Positions 18,575 through 27,757 of a DNA stretch of 63,940 nucleotides are shown piece by piece. The DNA is from Dyella japonica DSM 16301 (GTDB lineage: Bacteria; Pseudomonadota; Gammaproteobacteria; Xanthomonadales; Rhodanobacteraceae): contig NZ_JPLA01000060.1 of the NCBI RefSeq assembly GCF_001010355.1, positions 1-63,940 on the forward strand, read 5' to 3'. The first letter of the stretch is position 1, and each line of letters begins with the position of its first letter. A program made the position numbers and the translations under genes. Below the pieces are notes generated by a model that saw nothing but the letters and a program-made list of their open reading frames with translations, was not told the DNA's origin and searched no databases.

Positions 18575-19348
18575 ATGAACGCACATGTCGCAGTCAAAAC
18601 GCTCGCGGGCAAGGTCGCCATGGTGACCGGCGCCAGCTCCGGCATCGGCCGCGCCGCCGCCCTCGAACTGGCACGCCGCGGGGCCAAGGTGGTGGTCAGC
18701 GCCCGCAGGAAGCCGGAAATCGACGCCCTCGCCGACGAGATCAAGCGCGAAGGGAACGAAGCCACCGCGGTGGTCGCCGATATCAATGTGGAGCAGGACG
18801 TGATCGACCTGGTGGCCGCGACCATCCGCACCTACGGCCGCGTCGACATCGCCTTCAACAACGCCGGCACCGAAGGCGAGTTCAGTCCCTTCGTCGAGCA
18901 GTCCAACGCGGCCTACGACACCATCTTCAACGCCAACGTGCGCGGTGTGTTCTGGTCGATGAAGCACGAAGCGCAGGCCATGCTCGCGCAGGGCGGTGGC
19001 GTGATCATCAACAATGCATCGATGGGCGGCGTCATCGGTTTCGCCAACGCCGCGCTCTATATCGCCAGCAAGCATGCCGTGCTCGGCCTGACCAAGACCG
19101 CCTCGATCGAGCTGTTCAAGCAAGGCATCCGCGTCAATGCGGTGAACCCCGGCATCATCGACACGGCGTTTCAGGATCGCATCTGGCCGAGCGCCGAAGC
19201 GAAAGACGCCTTTGCCGCCTCGACCGTTCCCGGCCGTGCGGGCTCAGCGGCGGAAGTGGCGAACGTCGTCGCGTTCCTGGCATCCGATGATGCGTCGTTT
19301 GTGTCAGGGCACGGCCTGCTGGTCGATGGTGGTTACTCCATCGCTTGA
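18575..19348 (+). CDS. SDR family oxidoreductase (glucose 1-dehydrogenase-like)
   Basis: A 257-residue classical SDR with TGASSGIG cofactor motif (about 18-25), NNAGTEGEF, the serine of the tetrad in INNASMGG, and the YIASKHA active-site Tyr/Lys. The C-terminal pattern VVAFLASDDASFVSGHGLLVDGG is typical of the FabG/glucose dehydrogenase branch. I chose the ATG at 18575 since a GGAG site stands six bases upstream; an ATG two codons earlier is also possible. Divergent from a LysR gene that probably regulates it. Substrate unknown. Confidence 0.9.
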   Translation: MNAHVAVKTLAGKVAMVTGASSGIGRAAALELARRGAKVVVSARRKPEIDALADEIKREGNEATAVVADINVEQDVIDLVAATIRTYGRVDIAFNNAGTEGEFSPFVEQSNAAYDTIFNANVRGVFWSMKHEAQAMLAQGGGVIINNASMGGVIGFANAALYIASKHAVLGLTKTASIELFKQGIRVNAVNPGIIDTAFQDRIWPSAEAKDAFAASTVPGRAGSAAEVANVVAFLASDDASFVSGHGLLVDGGYSIA

Positions 19349-19368
19349 ACGCCACGACCACGGCATCG

Positions 19369-19394
19369 CGAGCAGCACCAATGGGTGCTGCTCG
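19369..19394. terminator. Hairpin between convergent SDR and TPR genes
   Basis: CGAGCAGCACC and GGTGCTGCTCG form an 11-bp perfect stem with a 4-base loop, between the SDR stop (plus) and the TPR stop (minus). No U-run follows on either strand, so if it terminates it is weak; it may also protect the 3' ends. Confidence 0.5.
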
Positions 19395-19446
19395 GCGCCC
19401 GCCGGAAGATCGTTCCTACCTCGCGTGAACGACTATCCGCTACGGT

Positions 19447-21219
19447 TCAGAGCCGCTCCATGCGCAGCCACGACGGATCGCCCTGCCAGGCGCGTTGAAA
19501 CGCATCGCGCGCCGCAGCCGCTTCGCTTTTGTGTCCCAATGCTTCTTCGCTTTGGGCCAGCCCGTAGAGCGCCCAGCCGTTCTGCGGCGTCTGCTTCAGC
19601 GCTGCCTGGAATGCCCGGCTGGCTTCGTCATAGCGTCCGGCTCCAAACAATGCCGCGCCGAGCGACTGACTGACCGGGTAGTACCAGTACGCCGGCTCCT
19701 GATAGGGAATCTTGCGCTCAAGCGCGATCGCTTCCCGATAGTGATCGGCCGCTTCATCGAAGCGCCCTTGCGCGTGCGCAAACCGCCCTCGCGCGACGGC
19801 TTCGGCGAGTGACAGCAGGTCGGGCGCGGGCACCCCCTGTTCGATCATCGGCGCGAACGCATCGGACGTGCGCAGCGCGGAGAGCGCCGTCAGCTCGCGA
19901 TCGAAGCCGGCGCGATCCTGTCGCTCGGCATGCGCCACCGCGCGCGCATAGAGACGCATGGCCTGCGCATACGGCAGACGCGCATCCGCCGGCAACATGG
20001 CGAGGATCGCCTCGGGCGGCGCGAACTGCGCCATCGCCAGATAAGGCGCGGCATCAATCGCCTGCACCCAGGCAATCCGCGCCGAAGTATCCGGATCGAG
20101 CACCGTGCGGAGGCGACGGGCCTCGCGGATCGCGGTATCCATGTCGCCCGTCATCTGGGCCGAGGTGACGATGAAATGGATGTTGTGCGGGTAATAGCCA
20201 TAACGCACAAGGCTGTGATCGTCCGTTCGGCGAATCAGCGCTTCGTCGGATCGGGCCGCCGCGACGTTGACGCGGATGGCGTCGGCGTAGCGTCCGGTCA
20301 ATGCATAGATATGCGCCGGCATGTGGACCAGGTGCCCAGCGCTTGGCGCAAGCGGTTGCGCCAGGCGATCCGCCGCGGCCTCGGCGCGGCGTGGGTCGGC
20401 GCTGTTCTCCATGAGATGGATGTAGAGATGAGCCGCCTGAAGGTTGTCCGGATGGCGGGCAAGCACCTTCTCGACCAAGGCGACGGCCTCGCCGCTGCGT
20501 CCTATCGGCGTGCGCTTGTCGACCTCCCAATAGTTCCAGGGACTGGTGTCCATCGCCGCTTCGGCAGCGAGCACGGCGACATCATCGTCGTTGGGAAATC
20601 GACGCGCGACTTCCAGCATCGCATCGGCATAGGCTGCGTCGAGTGCGCCGCGGTCGGCCTTTGCATCGCGCGAGTAGCGATGCGCAATCGCATCGATCAG
20701 CGCCCGCTCAAGCGGCGATGCTTGCCCACGCAACGCGAGCGCCCGATCCATCGCGGCCAGCGCCGTGTCGCGATCGCGATCGTCCATCGGCGCATTGATA
20801 TTCGGACCCAACGCGAGCGCCTCACCCCACCAGCACACCGCGCAGCCCGGATCGAGACGCTGCGCCTCCCGAAACGAGCGCACCGCCCCCGCGTGATTGA
20901 AGCCGTAGGTGAGCAGCAAGCCTTGATTGAAATAGCGCCTGGCCTGCTCGCTCTGCGTCGTGATCGGCAGATGCGCTGCCGTGAGATCGGCAAACAGCGG
21001 CATCGGCGCCGAAGCCACGCCCACCGGCCCGGCAACCGCCGCGGCAAAGGCCAGATGACGCGTCAGGGACCACGTGGCCGCCCCGCTTCCACACATCGCT
21101 GTAACCAGAAGAGCGGGATCAAACGCCCGCGCCTCGGATGAGAATGACGTGACAGGCGTCGAACTGGTGAATGCGACACCAGCCCCGGCGAGTACCGCGA
21201 ACTTCCACAGGTTGCGCAT
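19447..21219 (-). CDS. TPR-repeat protein, probably exported
   Basis: A 590-residue protein with a hydrophobic N-terminus (MRNLWKFAVLAGAGVAFTS) and then tetratricopeptide-like helices through most of its length. A well-preserved opening region (ARRYFNQGLLLTYGFNHAGA, then LDPGCAVCWWGEALALG) is characteristic of a widespread proteobacterial TPR family. A terminal TPR cluster is at about 460-590. There is no enzyme domain. The ATG at 21219 has a GGAG site; an ATG eight codons earlier is possible. It has its own gene unit between a hairpin and the fimbrial operon. Role unknown, probably protein-protein scaffolding in the periplasm. Confidence 0.8.
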   Translation of the reverse strand: MRNLWKFAVLAGAGVAFTSSTPVTSFSSEARAFDPALLVTAMCGSGAATWSLTRHLAFAAAVAGPVGVASAPMPLFADLTAAHLPITTQSEQARRYFNQGLLLTYGFNHAGAVRSFREAQRLDPGCAVCWWGEALALGPNINAPMDDRDRDTALAAMDRALALRGQASPLERALIDAIAHRYSRDAKADRGALDAAYADAMLEVARRFPNDDDVAVLAAEAAMDTSPWNYWEVDKRTPIGRSGEAVALVEKVLARHPDNLQAAHLYIHLMENSADPRRAEAAADRLAQPLAPSAGHLVHMPAHIYALTGRYADAIRVNVAAARSDEALIRRTDDHSLVRYGYYPHNIHFIVTSAQMTGDMDTAIREARRLRTVLDPDTSARIAWVQAIDAAPYLAMAQFAPPEAILAMLPADARLPYAQAMRLYARAVAHAERQDRAGFDRELTALSALRTSDAFAPMIEQGVPAPDLLSLAEAVARGRFAHAQGRFDEAADHYREAIALERKIPYQEPAYWYYPVSQSLGAALFGAGRYDEASRAFQAALKQTPQNGWALYGLAQSEEALGHKSEAAAARDAFQRAWQGDPSWLRMERL

Positions 21220-21409
21220 GGCCAAGGCTCCGCAGGGGAACATCGCCAGGCGAGGTTACTCTGTCTCGCGGTCGCGTAAATAGCCAGAAAGAGAGATCCG
21301 GTTACGCGCTAAAGAAACGGGGGACGTCGGATCAAGGTCGATTGCAGATGTCTCGGGCATCTGGCCGAGCACCGAGGCAGAGCATCCCACCTCTGTTTCT
21401 CGTTTCACC

Positions 21410-22450
21410 CTATTGATAGCTCATGGTGAACACCACCGCACTCTGCACATTGCCAGGCGTCGCTGTCCCAGTCCGGTAGTAGCGCCCATAGAACCGGAAT
21501 GGCGAACGTACATTGGCCGAGAGGGATCCGAGCGCCGTGAACGTGTTCAAGGGTTGCGGGCTTGAGCCACTATTGACTAGTTGAACGCCCACGCCCGATG
21601 CCATGCCCGCCCCGCTCTGAATGCCGATCACGCCATTGTTTGTGTCGACCACGGCGATACCCGACGGAGCAGTAAACGAGATGGACGCACCGGCTGGCTG
21701 ATCGCAAGTGACACCAATAGTAAAAGGCGTATCACCGGCCGTTACTGTCGTTTGCATGGATGCCACTGACACGGTGGGGAGATTTACCGTCTGCGGATAA
21801 TCCACATTGCACGCAATGTTTTGAAACGTGATGTTGCCGGTGGGGTAGATCGAGCTGTTCCCCGTATTGATACTGCCCGCGTCGTTGTTCAGCACGATGT
21901 TCGTGTTGTAAACGCCGAAGGCGAACGCGCCGGTACCGGTAGGACCACCACTGATCTGCCCATTGTTGGGTATGGTTCCGCTTAGGCGGACCAACTCCAA
22001 GCTACCCGAGAATGAGTAGTAACCTCCGGGTTGAACCTTTGCGATTGACGACTGACAAGTCTGCCCTCCGGCGTTAGTGAGCAAGTTTCCCGAGCCATCG
22101 CGGACGCGGATGCCGATACCCGTCACGGCTGTCGTGTAAATACCGGGCTGAACCTCGGTCGAGCCGCCATCAAGCGAGCACATGACGATGGTGGATCCCA
22201 CTTGAATGGTCAGGGGCGTTCCTTTGCCCAGGACGCATTGTCCCGAAATGGAAAACGTCTTGTAGGTGTTGGGAATGGTGTCACCCGGCTGAAGATTCGA
22301 CGCTACTTTGATCGTAGGGGTGTAGAGAATCGGACCCGGCAGCCCGGAAGTCGCCGCACAATTGCTGAGTGCATGGGCCTGGCCGTGGAAGCCAAAGCCT
22401 AGGATCAGTAGCAGTATCAACTTGCTGATATGGAGATAGAGGGCTTTCAT
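21410..22450 (-). CDS. Fimbrial tip adhesin / minor pilin
   Basis: A 346-residue secreted protein with a signal peptide (cut after QAHA, about residue 27). It has an N-terminal receptor-like domain (about 30-200, cysteines in SNCAAT and GQCVLG) and a C-terminal pilin domain (about 205-346) with a cysteine pair (IACNVD, VTCDQP) and a penultimate Tyr (TMSYQ), the signature of subunits that join by donor-strand exchange. A two-domain subunit at the end of a chaperone-usher operon is typical of tip adhesins. It follows the usher with a 43-bp gap. Its receptor is unknown. Confidence 0.85.
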   Translation of the reverse strand: MKALYLHISKLILLLILGFGFHGQAHALSNCAATSGLPGPILYTPTIKVASNLQPGDTIPNTYKTFSISGQCVLGKGTPLTIQVGSTIVMCSLDGGSTEVQPGIYTTAVTGIGIRVRDGSGNLLTNAGGQTCQSSIAKVQPGGYYSFSGSLELVRLSGTIPNNGQISGGPTGTGAFAFGVYNTNIVLNNDAGSINTGNSSIYPTGNITFQNIACNVDYPQTVNLPTVSVASMQTTVTAGDTPFTIGVTCDQPAGASISFTAPSGIAVVDTNNGVIGIQSGAGMASGVGVQLVNSGSSPQPLNTFTALGSLSANVRSPFRFYGRYYRTGTATPGNVQSAVVFTMSYQ

Positions 22451-22493
22451 GGATGGTTACCTGATGGAAGGCAGATCGGATAGGAGCGCTTGC

Positions 22494-25319
22494 TCAAAGA
22501 CAGGCAGCGTCTACGTTGGCAACAACCGCAGCGCTCTCACCCTTGCCACGCGCTTTCAGCTGATAGCTGAGGTGACACTGCTGGTTGGCCTGATCGCCCC
22601 AGCGCACAAGCAGCGTGCCGCCTTCTTCCGCGCCACGAATGAACATCTGGCCACCCTGCCCGACCGTGCCCACGTTCTGGCCTGTTGCGTCCAGCACGTC
22701 CGCACCGAACGGCAGCGCTTCGCCATCGGGCTGGGTCGCGCGAATCAGCACGGCGCGGCCAGATACAGTGCTGAACTTCAGCGGGATCACGGCGCCGGCG
22801 CGCGGCGCCGTCTGCAGACGCGTCGTTTCCAGTTCCACATCCGTGGAGGTACCTGACGGATCGAGCGTCACATCGTTCATTCGATAGGGACGCAGGCCTC
22901 CGATGACCGCATAGCCGCGACCGTCAACTTTGGTAGCACCGCTGGTGGCGCCCTGGGCGTCGAGGGCCTCGATGATGGCCATGGCACTGTTGCCATCCAT
23001 ATACGGTGCCAGTGTCACGCCGCCGGCGTGCACGACCATGCCGCCAGAGGCACTGAGCGAACCCTGCTGGTAGTGATCGCCATGCGAGTAACTGCCGCCG
23101 AGGTTGCCATCACTGCCCTGCCAGCCCAGGCTGCCGCTGACCGTAGTCTGCGCATTATCCTGGTCACTGTAGGTGGCGCTGGCGTTGTAGTTGTACTGGT
23201 GACGATCTCCGAAACCGCCATTGACACTGGCGCGATCGGTGGCGCCTGCGTAGTCGTCCTGCGTAGTGCTGAACGACAGGGTGGGACGATTGACGCGCGG
23301 CCCACCCAGCGGGATGGAGAGATTGAGGCCGTACTGGTTGTCGAAGTGGTTGCCGTTATAGATCGGTGACGACGAGTACGTTCGGCTGGCCGTGATGCCA
23401 AAGCTCACGTCACGCCAATGGTTGCTGTAGCCCACCTGGTAGGTGGTGGCGGCGGGCGCTCCGTCCCAGTAGGTCATGCGCGATCCGTTGAGGTATAGCG
23501 AACCCCTGTTACCACCAAAATCCTGATTGATGTTGGCCTGCAAGCGCTGCTTGGAGCGGTAGGGAGCGCCCACATCGATGTCGTGGGAGCGGTAGCTCGT
23601 CAGGCGATCCTGCGCCTGGACGGCCTCGTCCAACGAGAGGAAGTTGGTGTTGGAGTAGCGGTAGGTAGCCACCGCGAAGGTGGTGCCATACGTCGGCAAC
23701 GTCTTGGCGTAGCTCAGGCGCGCGCTATACCCGGACAGCGACTGCCCCGCACCCTGGAACGCAGTGTGCGAATTGGTGATGTCGAAACCGAATGCACCCA
23801 CTTCCGTGGTGACGGCGGCGCCGCCAAGATAGGCTTTGTAGAGGGATCGATACGTCGACTGCACGCCGCCGTACAAGGTCAGCCAGTTGGTGATGCCGCG
23901 CTGGTAGGTGCCTTCCACGAAGTACGGCTTGCCATTGACCAGCGACTCATCGCGAATCTGACCATCCGTGACGACCCAACGGCTGAGCCCCGGTCGCAGC
24001 GACATGGGCACGGCAGCATAGGGCACCGCGAATGTATGCGTGCCGCCATCAGCCTCGTAGACGGTGACCACCAGGTCACCGCCATAACCGGTGGCATACA
24101 GATCGTCGATCTTGAACGGCCCCGGCGCCACGGTGGTTTCGTACAGCAGGCTGCCGTTCTGGCGAATCTCAACGCGTGCCTGCGTGTTGGCCACGCCGCG
24201 AATGATCGGTGCATAGCCCTGCAGGGAGTCCGGCAACATGCGGTCGTCGCTATAGATGGTAACGCCACGAAACGCTGTGCTGTCGAACACGACACCCTGG
24301 GTGAAGGTATCACCCACGGTGAGCTGCGCCTTCCACGGCGTGATGTCGTGCGACGCAGTCGTGTTGATGTTGTGCCAATAGGTGCGACCGGTGTTCTGAT
24401 CCCACTGCACAGTCTCCTGCGATCGCAGGCGCCAGCCGGCTACATTGAGACCCAGATTCAGGCCAAGGTAGGCGTTGGTATCGCCCGAATGCGTACCGTT
24501 GTTCCAGGCCGTGTAGCTGTTGTACTTGACCGGCGCAAAGCTGCCGTTGGTGGCCAACATGTACGTGCCGTTGGGACTGGGCGAATAGGTGCCATCCTGG
24601 TTTTGCTTGTAGTAGTTGCCGTTTTCAACGTTGACCGAGCCACCATCGGCGGCGATGGCTTGCCCGGAACCCAGGCCGTGCTCACCGTCGTAATGGGTGC
24701 TGGTTGAGTACGCATTGAAGCTGTAACCAAGCAGGAGCGCGGTTTCGCCACTGTCCCACAGCTGCGGATCCACGTAGCCACGCGCATGACTTAGCAACGC
24801 CACCTGCGGAATGGACACATTCAAATGCAGCGAACCCATGTCCATCTTGGCAAACGCATCCGGGCTGATATCGGACGCCTGGATGCATGCATTGGTCTTG
24901 TTGAACACCACCGGGTCGAGCTTGGCGGTATCCACACTCATGTGCAGAATGTCGTCGTAGCTAAAACACGGCTGGGCCATGTCGCTGCCTTCGACGGCGC
25001 GAAATGTCACATCCTGCGTGGCGAGGCGGACCTCGTTGACGTAAAGATCGACACGGTAGCGGCCAGGCATGACCGGGTTGCCCTTTTCGAAGCGTGACAG
25101 GTCCACGCTCTGGCTGTTGCCGGTAAACGCACCATTGAACTCGACCGAGCCGCCACTGGGTTCAATCGATGCGACCGGATCAACCGCCGCTGAAGCGCTC
25201 CATGCAAACGTGGGAAGAATGCCGAGCGCTGCCGCCACCAGCACCGCCAGATGCTTCTTCTTCAATCCACTGGCATTGGGGAAACGGGGAGACGGCATGT
25301 CGCAGCTACGTGTAGGCAT
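22494..25319 (-). CDS. Fimbrial outer-membrane usher protein
   Basis: A 941-residue usher (PapC/FimD family). After a signal peptide there is an N-terminal chaperone-binding domain (about 55-180, FNGAF and VDLSRFEKG), a 24-strand barrel with plug (about 200-740; for example GVVFDSTAFRGV and GPFKIDDLYATGYGGDL) and a C-terminal domain pair (about 770-941; RGYAVIGGLRPYRMNDV). The start at 25319 follows a GGAA site; a later ATG at 25298 would also leave a signal peptide. It threads pilin-chaperone complexes through the outer membrane. Its place between chaperone and adhesin is the standard order. Confidence 0.95.
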   Translation of the reverse strand: MPTRSCDMPSPRFPNASGLKKKHLAVLVAAALGILPTFAWSASAAVDPVASIEPSGGSVEFNGAFTGNSQSVDLSRFEKGNPVMPGRYRVDLYVNEVRLATQDVTFRAVEGSDMAQPCFSYDDILHMSVDTAKLDPVVFNKTNACIQASDISPDAFAKMDMGSLHLNVSIPQVALLSHARGYVDPQLWDSGETALLLGYSFNAYSTSTHYDGEHGLGSGQAIAADGGSVNVENGNYYKQNQDGTYSPSPNGTYMLATNGSFAPVKYNSYTAWNNGTHSGDTNAYLGLNLGLNVAGWRLRSQETVQWDQNTGRTYWHNINTTASHDITPWKAQLTVGDTFTQGVVFDSTAFRGVTIYSDDRMLPDSLQGYAPIIRGVANTQARVEIRQNGSLLYETTVAPGPFKIDDLYATGYGGDLVVTVYEADGGTHTFAVPYAAVPMSLRPGLSRWVVTDGQIRDESLVNGKPYFVEGTYQRGITNWLTLYGGVQSTYRSLYKAYLGGAAVTTEVGAFGFDITNSHTAFQGAGQSLSGYSARLSYAKTLPTYGTTFAVATYRYSNTNFLSLDEAVQAQDRLTSYRSHDIDVGAPYRSKQRLQANINQDFGGNRGSLYLNGSRMTYWDGAPAATTYQVGYSNHWRDVSFGITASRTYSSSPIYNGNHFDNQYGLNLSIPLGGPRVNRPTLSFSTTQDDYAGATDRASVNGGFGDRHQYNYNASATYSDQDNAQTTVSGSLGWQGSDGNLGGSYSHGDHYQQGSLSASGGMVVHAGGVTLAPYMDGNSAMAIIEALDAQGATSGATKVDGRGYAVIGGLRPYRMNDVTLDPSGTSTDVELETTRLQTAPRAGAVIPLKFSTVSGRAVLIRATQPDGEALPFGADVLDATGQNVGTVGQGGQMFIRGAEEGGTLLVRWGDQANQQCHLSYQLKARGKGESAAVVANVDAACL

Positions 25320-25501
25320 GAATGATTTCCGACTGTGCTCGGTGGAGACATTGCCCACCGCATCAAAAAGCGCCGAAATTGGCCGCAAGCTCCCGCTACC
25401 CATGTGGCAAGGCATGGGCGATCTGAATGGGAACGTTCGTGGTGTTACGTGCCGCGCAAGAACAAGGTGGCAAAGCGCATCGCGCCAGGCCAGCGCGCCC
25501 G

Positions 25502-26242
25502 TCAGCGGGTGAAGGACACTTCGTGGGTATCGAATCCGCCGTAATCGTTGATGACTTCAACGGTCAACTTGCCGGCCGCCGCGGCGGCGTCTCCCTTGAG
25601 CGGGAACTTTTCGCTGGCCATCGGCGGGCACATGCCGCCCTTCGGCTCGAGATTCTTCTCCGGCGCCACGCCCTTGAAGTTCAGGGAGCCAAACGAGACG
25701 AAGTAAGGGGTTGGGTTGTTGCACTCGGCGACATAACCGTTGCCGTCTTTTTCCACACGCCAGTTGATCTTCTCGACGGCATCGAATGCGTTGCCCGAAA
25801 GGCCATTGGGACGGTAGAAGATCTTCATGCGTGAGCGAATGGCGAACTGGAGGTAGTTGCTCGTATCGCTCTCTTTAGCTTTCGGCTTGGTGGGTATTTC
25901 AAGCACGTTGAGCCAGAACACCGACTCGCGATCCTGCGGCAGGTTGGCTCCTGTGAACATGATGCGAAGCGTCTGCCCCTTGCCCGGATCAACACGCACC
26001 AAAGGCGGCGTGAGAATGAAGGGCGCCTTCGAGTTTTCAGGGCTGTCTTTGGGATTGCCTTCATCGACCCAGGACTGCAGCAGGACAGGCGCGCTGCTGT
26101 TGTTTTCCATGCTGATCGTGACTTCGCGTTGGCCGGCCGGATAGATGACACGCGTGCCATTGATCTGGATGCTTGCATTGGCGCTACCGGCACCTCCAAC
26201 AACGAGGGCGAGCGCACAGGCCATACGAGCGAAAGTCTTCAT
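25502..26242 (-). CDS. Periplasmic pilus assembly chaperone (PapD-like)
   Basis: A 246-residue chaperone with a signal peptide (MKTFARMACALALVVGG). The first domain carries the conserved arginine in GTRVIYPAG and the lysine in SRMKIFYRP, which bind the subunit C-terminus, and the G1 strand region ESVFWLNVLEIP used for donor-strand complementation. The start at 26242 has a GAGAAA site; an upstream TTG is less likely. It folds pilin and adhesin subunits in the periplasm and delivers them to the usher encoded next. Confidence 0.93.
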   Translation of the reverse strand: MKTFARMACALALVVGGAGSANASIQINGTRVIYPAGQREVTISMENNSSAPVLLQSWVDEGNPKDSPENSKAPFILTPPLVRVDPGKGQTLRIMFTGANLPQDRESVFWLNVLEIPTKPKAKESDTSNYLQFAIRSRMKIFYRPNGLSGNAFDAVEKINWRVEKDGNGYVAECNNPTPYFVSFGSLNFKGVAPEKNLEPKGGMCPPMASEKFPLKGDAAAAAGKLTVEVINDYGGFDTHEVSFTR

Positions 26243-26283
26243 GAAATTTCTCAAAGCAAGTACATGTGATGGAGCGTTGGGTT

Positions 26284-26311
26284 GGTGGGGCCGACCGAAG
26301 CCGGCCCCACC
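26284..26311 (-). other. Stem-loop between major pilin and chaperone genes
   Basis: GGTGGGGCCG and CGGCCCCACC form a 10-bp perfect stem with an 8-base loop that itself holds a CTTCGG-like turn on the minus strand. It lies in the pilin-chaperone gap, with no U-run. Stem-loops at this place in fimbrial operons often stop part of the transcripts or stabilise the pilin message, so that pilin is made in excess. That role is inferred here. Confidence 0.6.
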
Positions 26312-26335
26312 GGAGCACGATCTGTCAGCGATCGA

Positions 26336-26920
26336 TCAGTTGTAGATCACCGAGTACATCACCGCGCTGGCAACGTTACCGGCGGTGGAAGCGCCACCGG
26401 TGGCAACGTAGCGCGCCACGTAGTTGATCGTGGCGGTGCCGCTGGCGATGGTGGCCTGCGGCGAACCGTTGCTGGTGTACATGTTGATCTGCGAACCGGC
26501 GGCGGTGGTCAGGCCCACTTCCACGTTGGTGGCTGCGCCCGTCGCGGTCGTGTTCTTCAGGTTGCCCGTGGCCGAGTCAACCATGGTGCTGGCATAGCCG
26601 GTCGGCGCCGCGGCGGAGTCGAAGTGCAGCGTGACCTTGGTGCCGTCGGTGCAACCGGTGCTGCCCGAACCACCAAAGGTCAGCGAGAACGGATGGTCAC
26701 CGGCGGTCGCGCCTGCCGTCGACAGCGCGTCCGTGCTGACCGTGTCCAGGGGAACAGTGATGTTCTTGGCGGCGCCGTCCGTACCCGTACCGCCGCTGAC
26801 GCTGCAGTTGGTGGCCGTGATCATGCCAGTGAAATTGATCTGGCCATCCGAGGCCGACGCCTGCATAGCAACGAGGCCAAAGGCGGCGGCCAGAACGGCG
26901 GAGAAAACAGTCTTCTTCAT
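26336..26920 (-). CDS. Major fimbrial subunit (type 1 pilin family)
   Basis: A 194-residue pilin with a signal peptide (MKKTVFSAVLAAAFGLVAMQ, cut after ASAS). The mature protein starts DGQINFTGMI, has the disulphide pair in ATNCSVSG and STGCTDG, and ends ASAVMYSVIYN with the penultimate tyrosine of chaperone-usher pilins. The Ala/Thr/Gly-rich composition is typical of the main rod subunit. It is the first gene of the operon and is followed by a stem-loop, which fits high expression. Candidate operator TCGGA-GGAA-TCCGA lies 162-175 bp upstream of its start. Confidence 0.93.
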   Translation of the reverse strand: MKKTVFSAVLAAAFGLVAMQASASDGQINFTGMITATNCSVSGGTGTDGAAKNITVPLDTVSTDALSTAGATAGDHPFSLTFGGSGSTGCTDGTKVTLHFDSAAAPTGYASTMVDSATGNLKNTTATGAATNVEVGLTTAAGSQINMYTSNGSPQATIASGTATINYVARYVATGGASTAGNVASAVMYSVIYN

Positions 26921-27081
26921 GGTTTTCCTTGGTTGAATGTCGTCTTTCCAGGGATCGGCTGGAATATTGGTACTGGCCTCGCGATCCGATGCCCCATTTG
27001 CAGGGTGAGGCGTACTGTCGGCGGGAACGGGGTTCCATTGGCCAACCCAGCCATCATCGCGACCTGTCATAGGCGTAAATA

Positions 27082-27095
27082 TCGGAGGAATCCGA
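27082..27095. promoter_or_regulatory. Candidate operator, copy A (fimbrial promoter)
   Basis: TCGGA-GGAA-TCCGA is a perfect 5-4-5 inverted repeat upstream of the major pilin gene. The same motif with N4 spacing occurs twice in the kinase upstream region (29728 and 29768) and once at 34398. It may be the binding site of the nearby BvgA-like regulator. Confidence 0.5.
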
Positions 27096-27437
27096 CCGCC
27101 GCATCTTTTTGCTCTGCGCCCGGCTGTTCGCGCCTTCTCCACCGACTCGCATAGATTAGAAAAAGCGGGAGGGCGGCTCTGCCGCCAACAGGCGTGGAGG
27201 CCCTGGTTCGGGCGCAGCCTTGTCACCTGACAAGTGAATCCATTGCGACGCGGCCTTTCGCGTCGCTCATGGAGCGCTTCACGATGCAACGTTCACAAGA
27301 TCAATCGCCGGCTTCGCGTTGAGTCGTTGGCCATGATTGCGCCTGAAGTTGGCGGCTCAGCCGGAGATGTCCGATGTCATCGCGCGCCATCAGCAAGCAG
27401 CATGGCGGCCTATGCTGTCGTCCGCGGAAAACCAACC

Positions 27438-27650
27438 ATGAAAGGAAAATTCGACTATCTCATCGTGAGGTGCCATGAGCTTGGATGGGAGATCAAACAG
27501 CAAGGCAAGCGGATCGTCTCAGCCAGCAATGTTGTCGAGGCCATCGACATCGCTAATAGGCTCGCCGAGTACGAATCGGCAGTCCATCAAAGAATGTCTC
27601 GCGTGCTCATCGTGGATGAGCGCATCACACCGAAGACCGCCGACGGGTGA
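27438..27650 (+). CDS. Small hypothetical protein
   Basis: A 70-residue frame starting MKGKFDYLIVRCHELGWEIK. The predicted protein has a mixed alpha/beta pattern and a reasonable residue composition, unlike the Arg/Pro-rich shadows nearby. I recognise no family. It faces the RR gene and lies between it and the fimbrial operon. A weak case, but the codon use looks coding. Confidence 0.4.
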   Translation: MKGKFDYLIVRCHELGWEIKQQGKRIVSASNVVEAIDIANRLAEYESAVHQRMSRVLIVDERITPKTADG

Positions 27651-27757
27651 CTATGTCACGCTCTTGGTCGGCGATAGTGGGCTGACTCGCGTCAATGGGG
27701 CGAAATACGCACGCATGACGCGCCGGCAGCCCGGCCCAAGCATGGCGTCGCGTCGCG

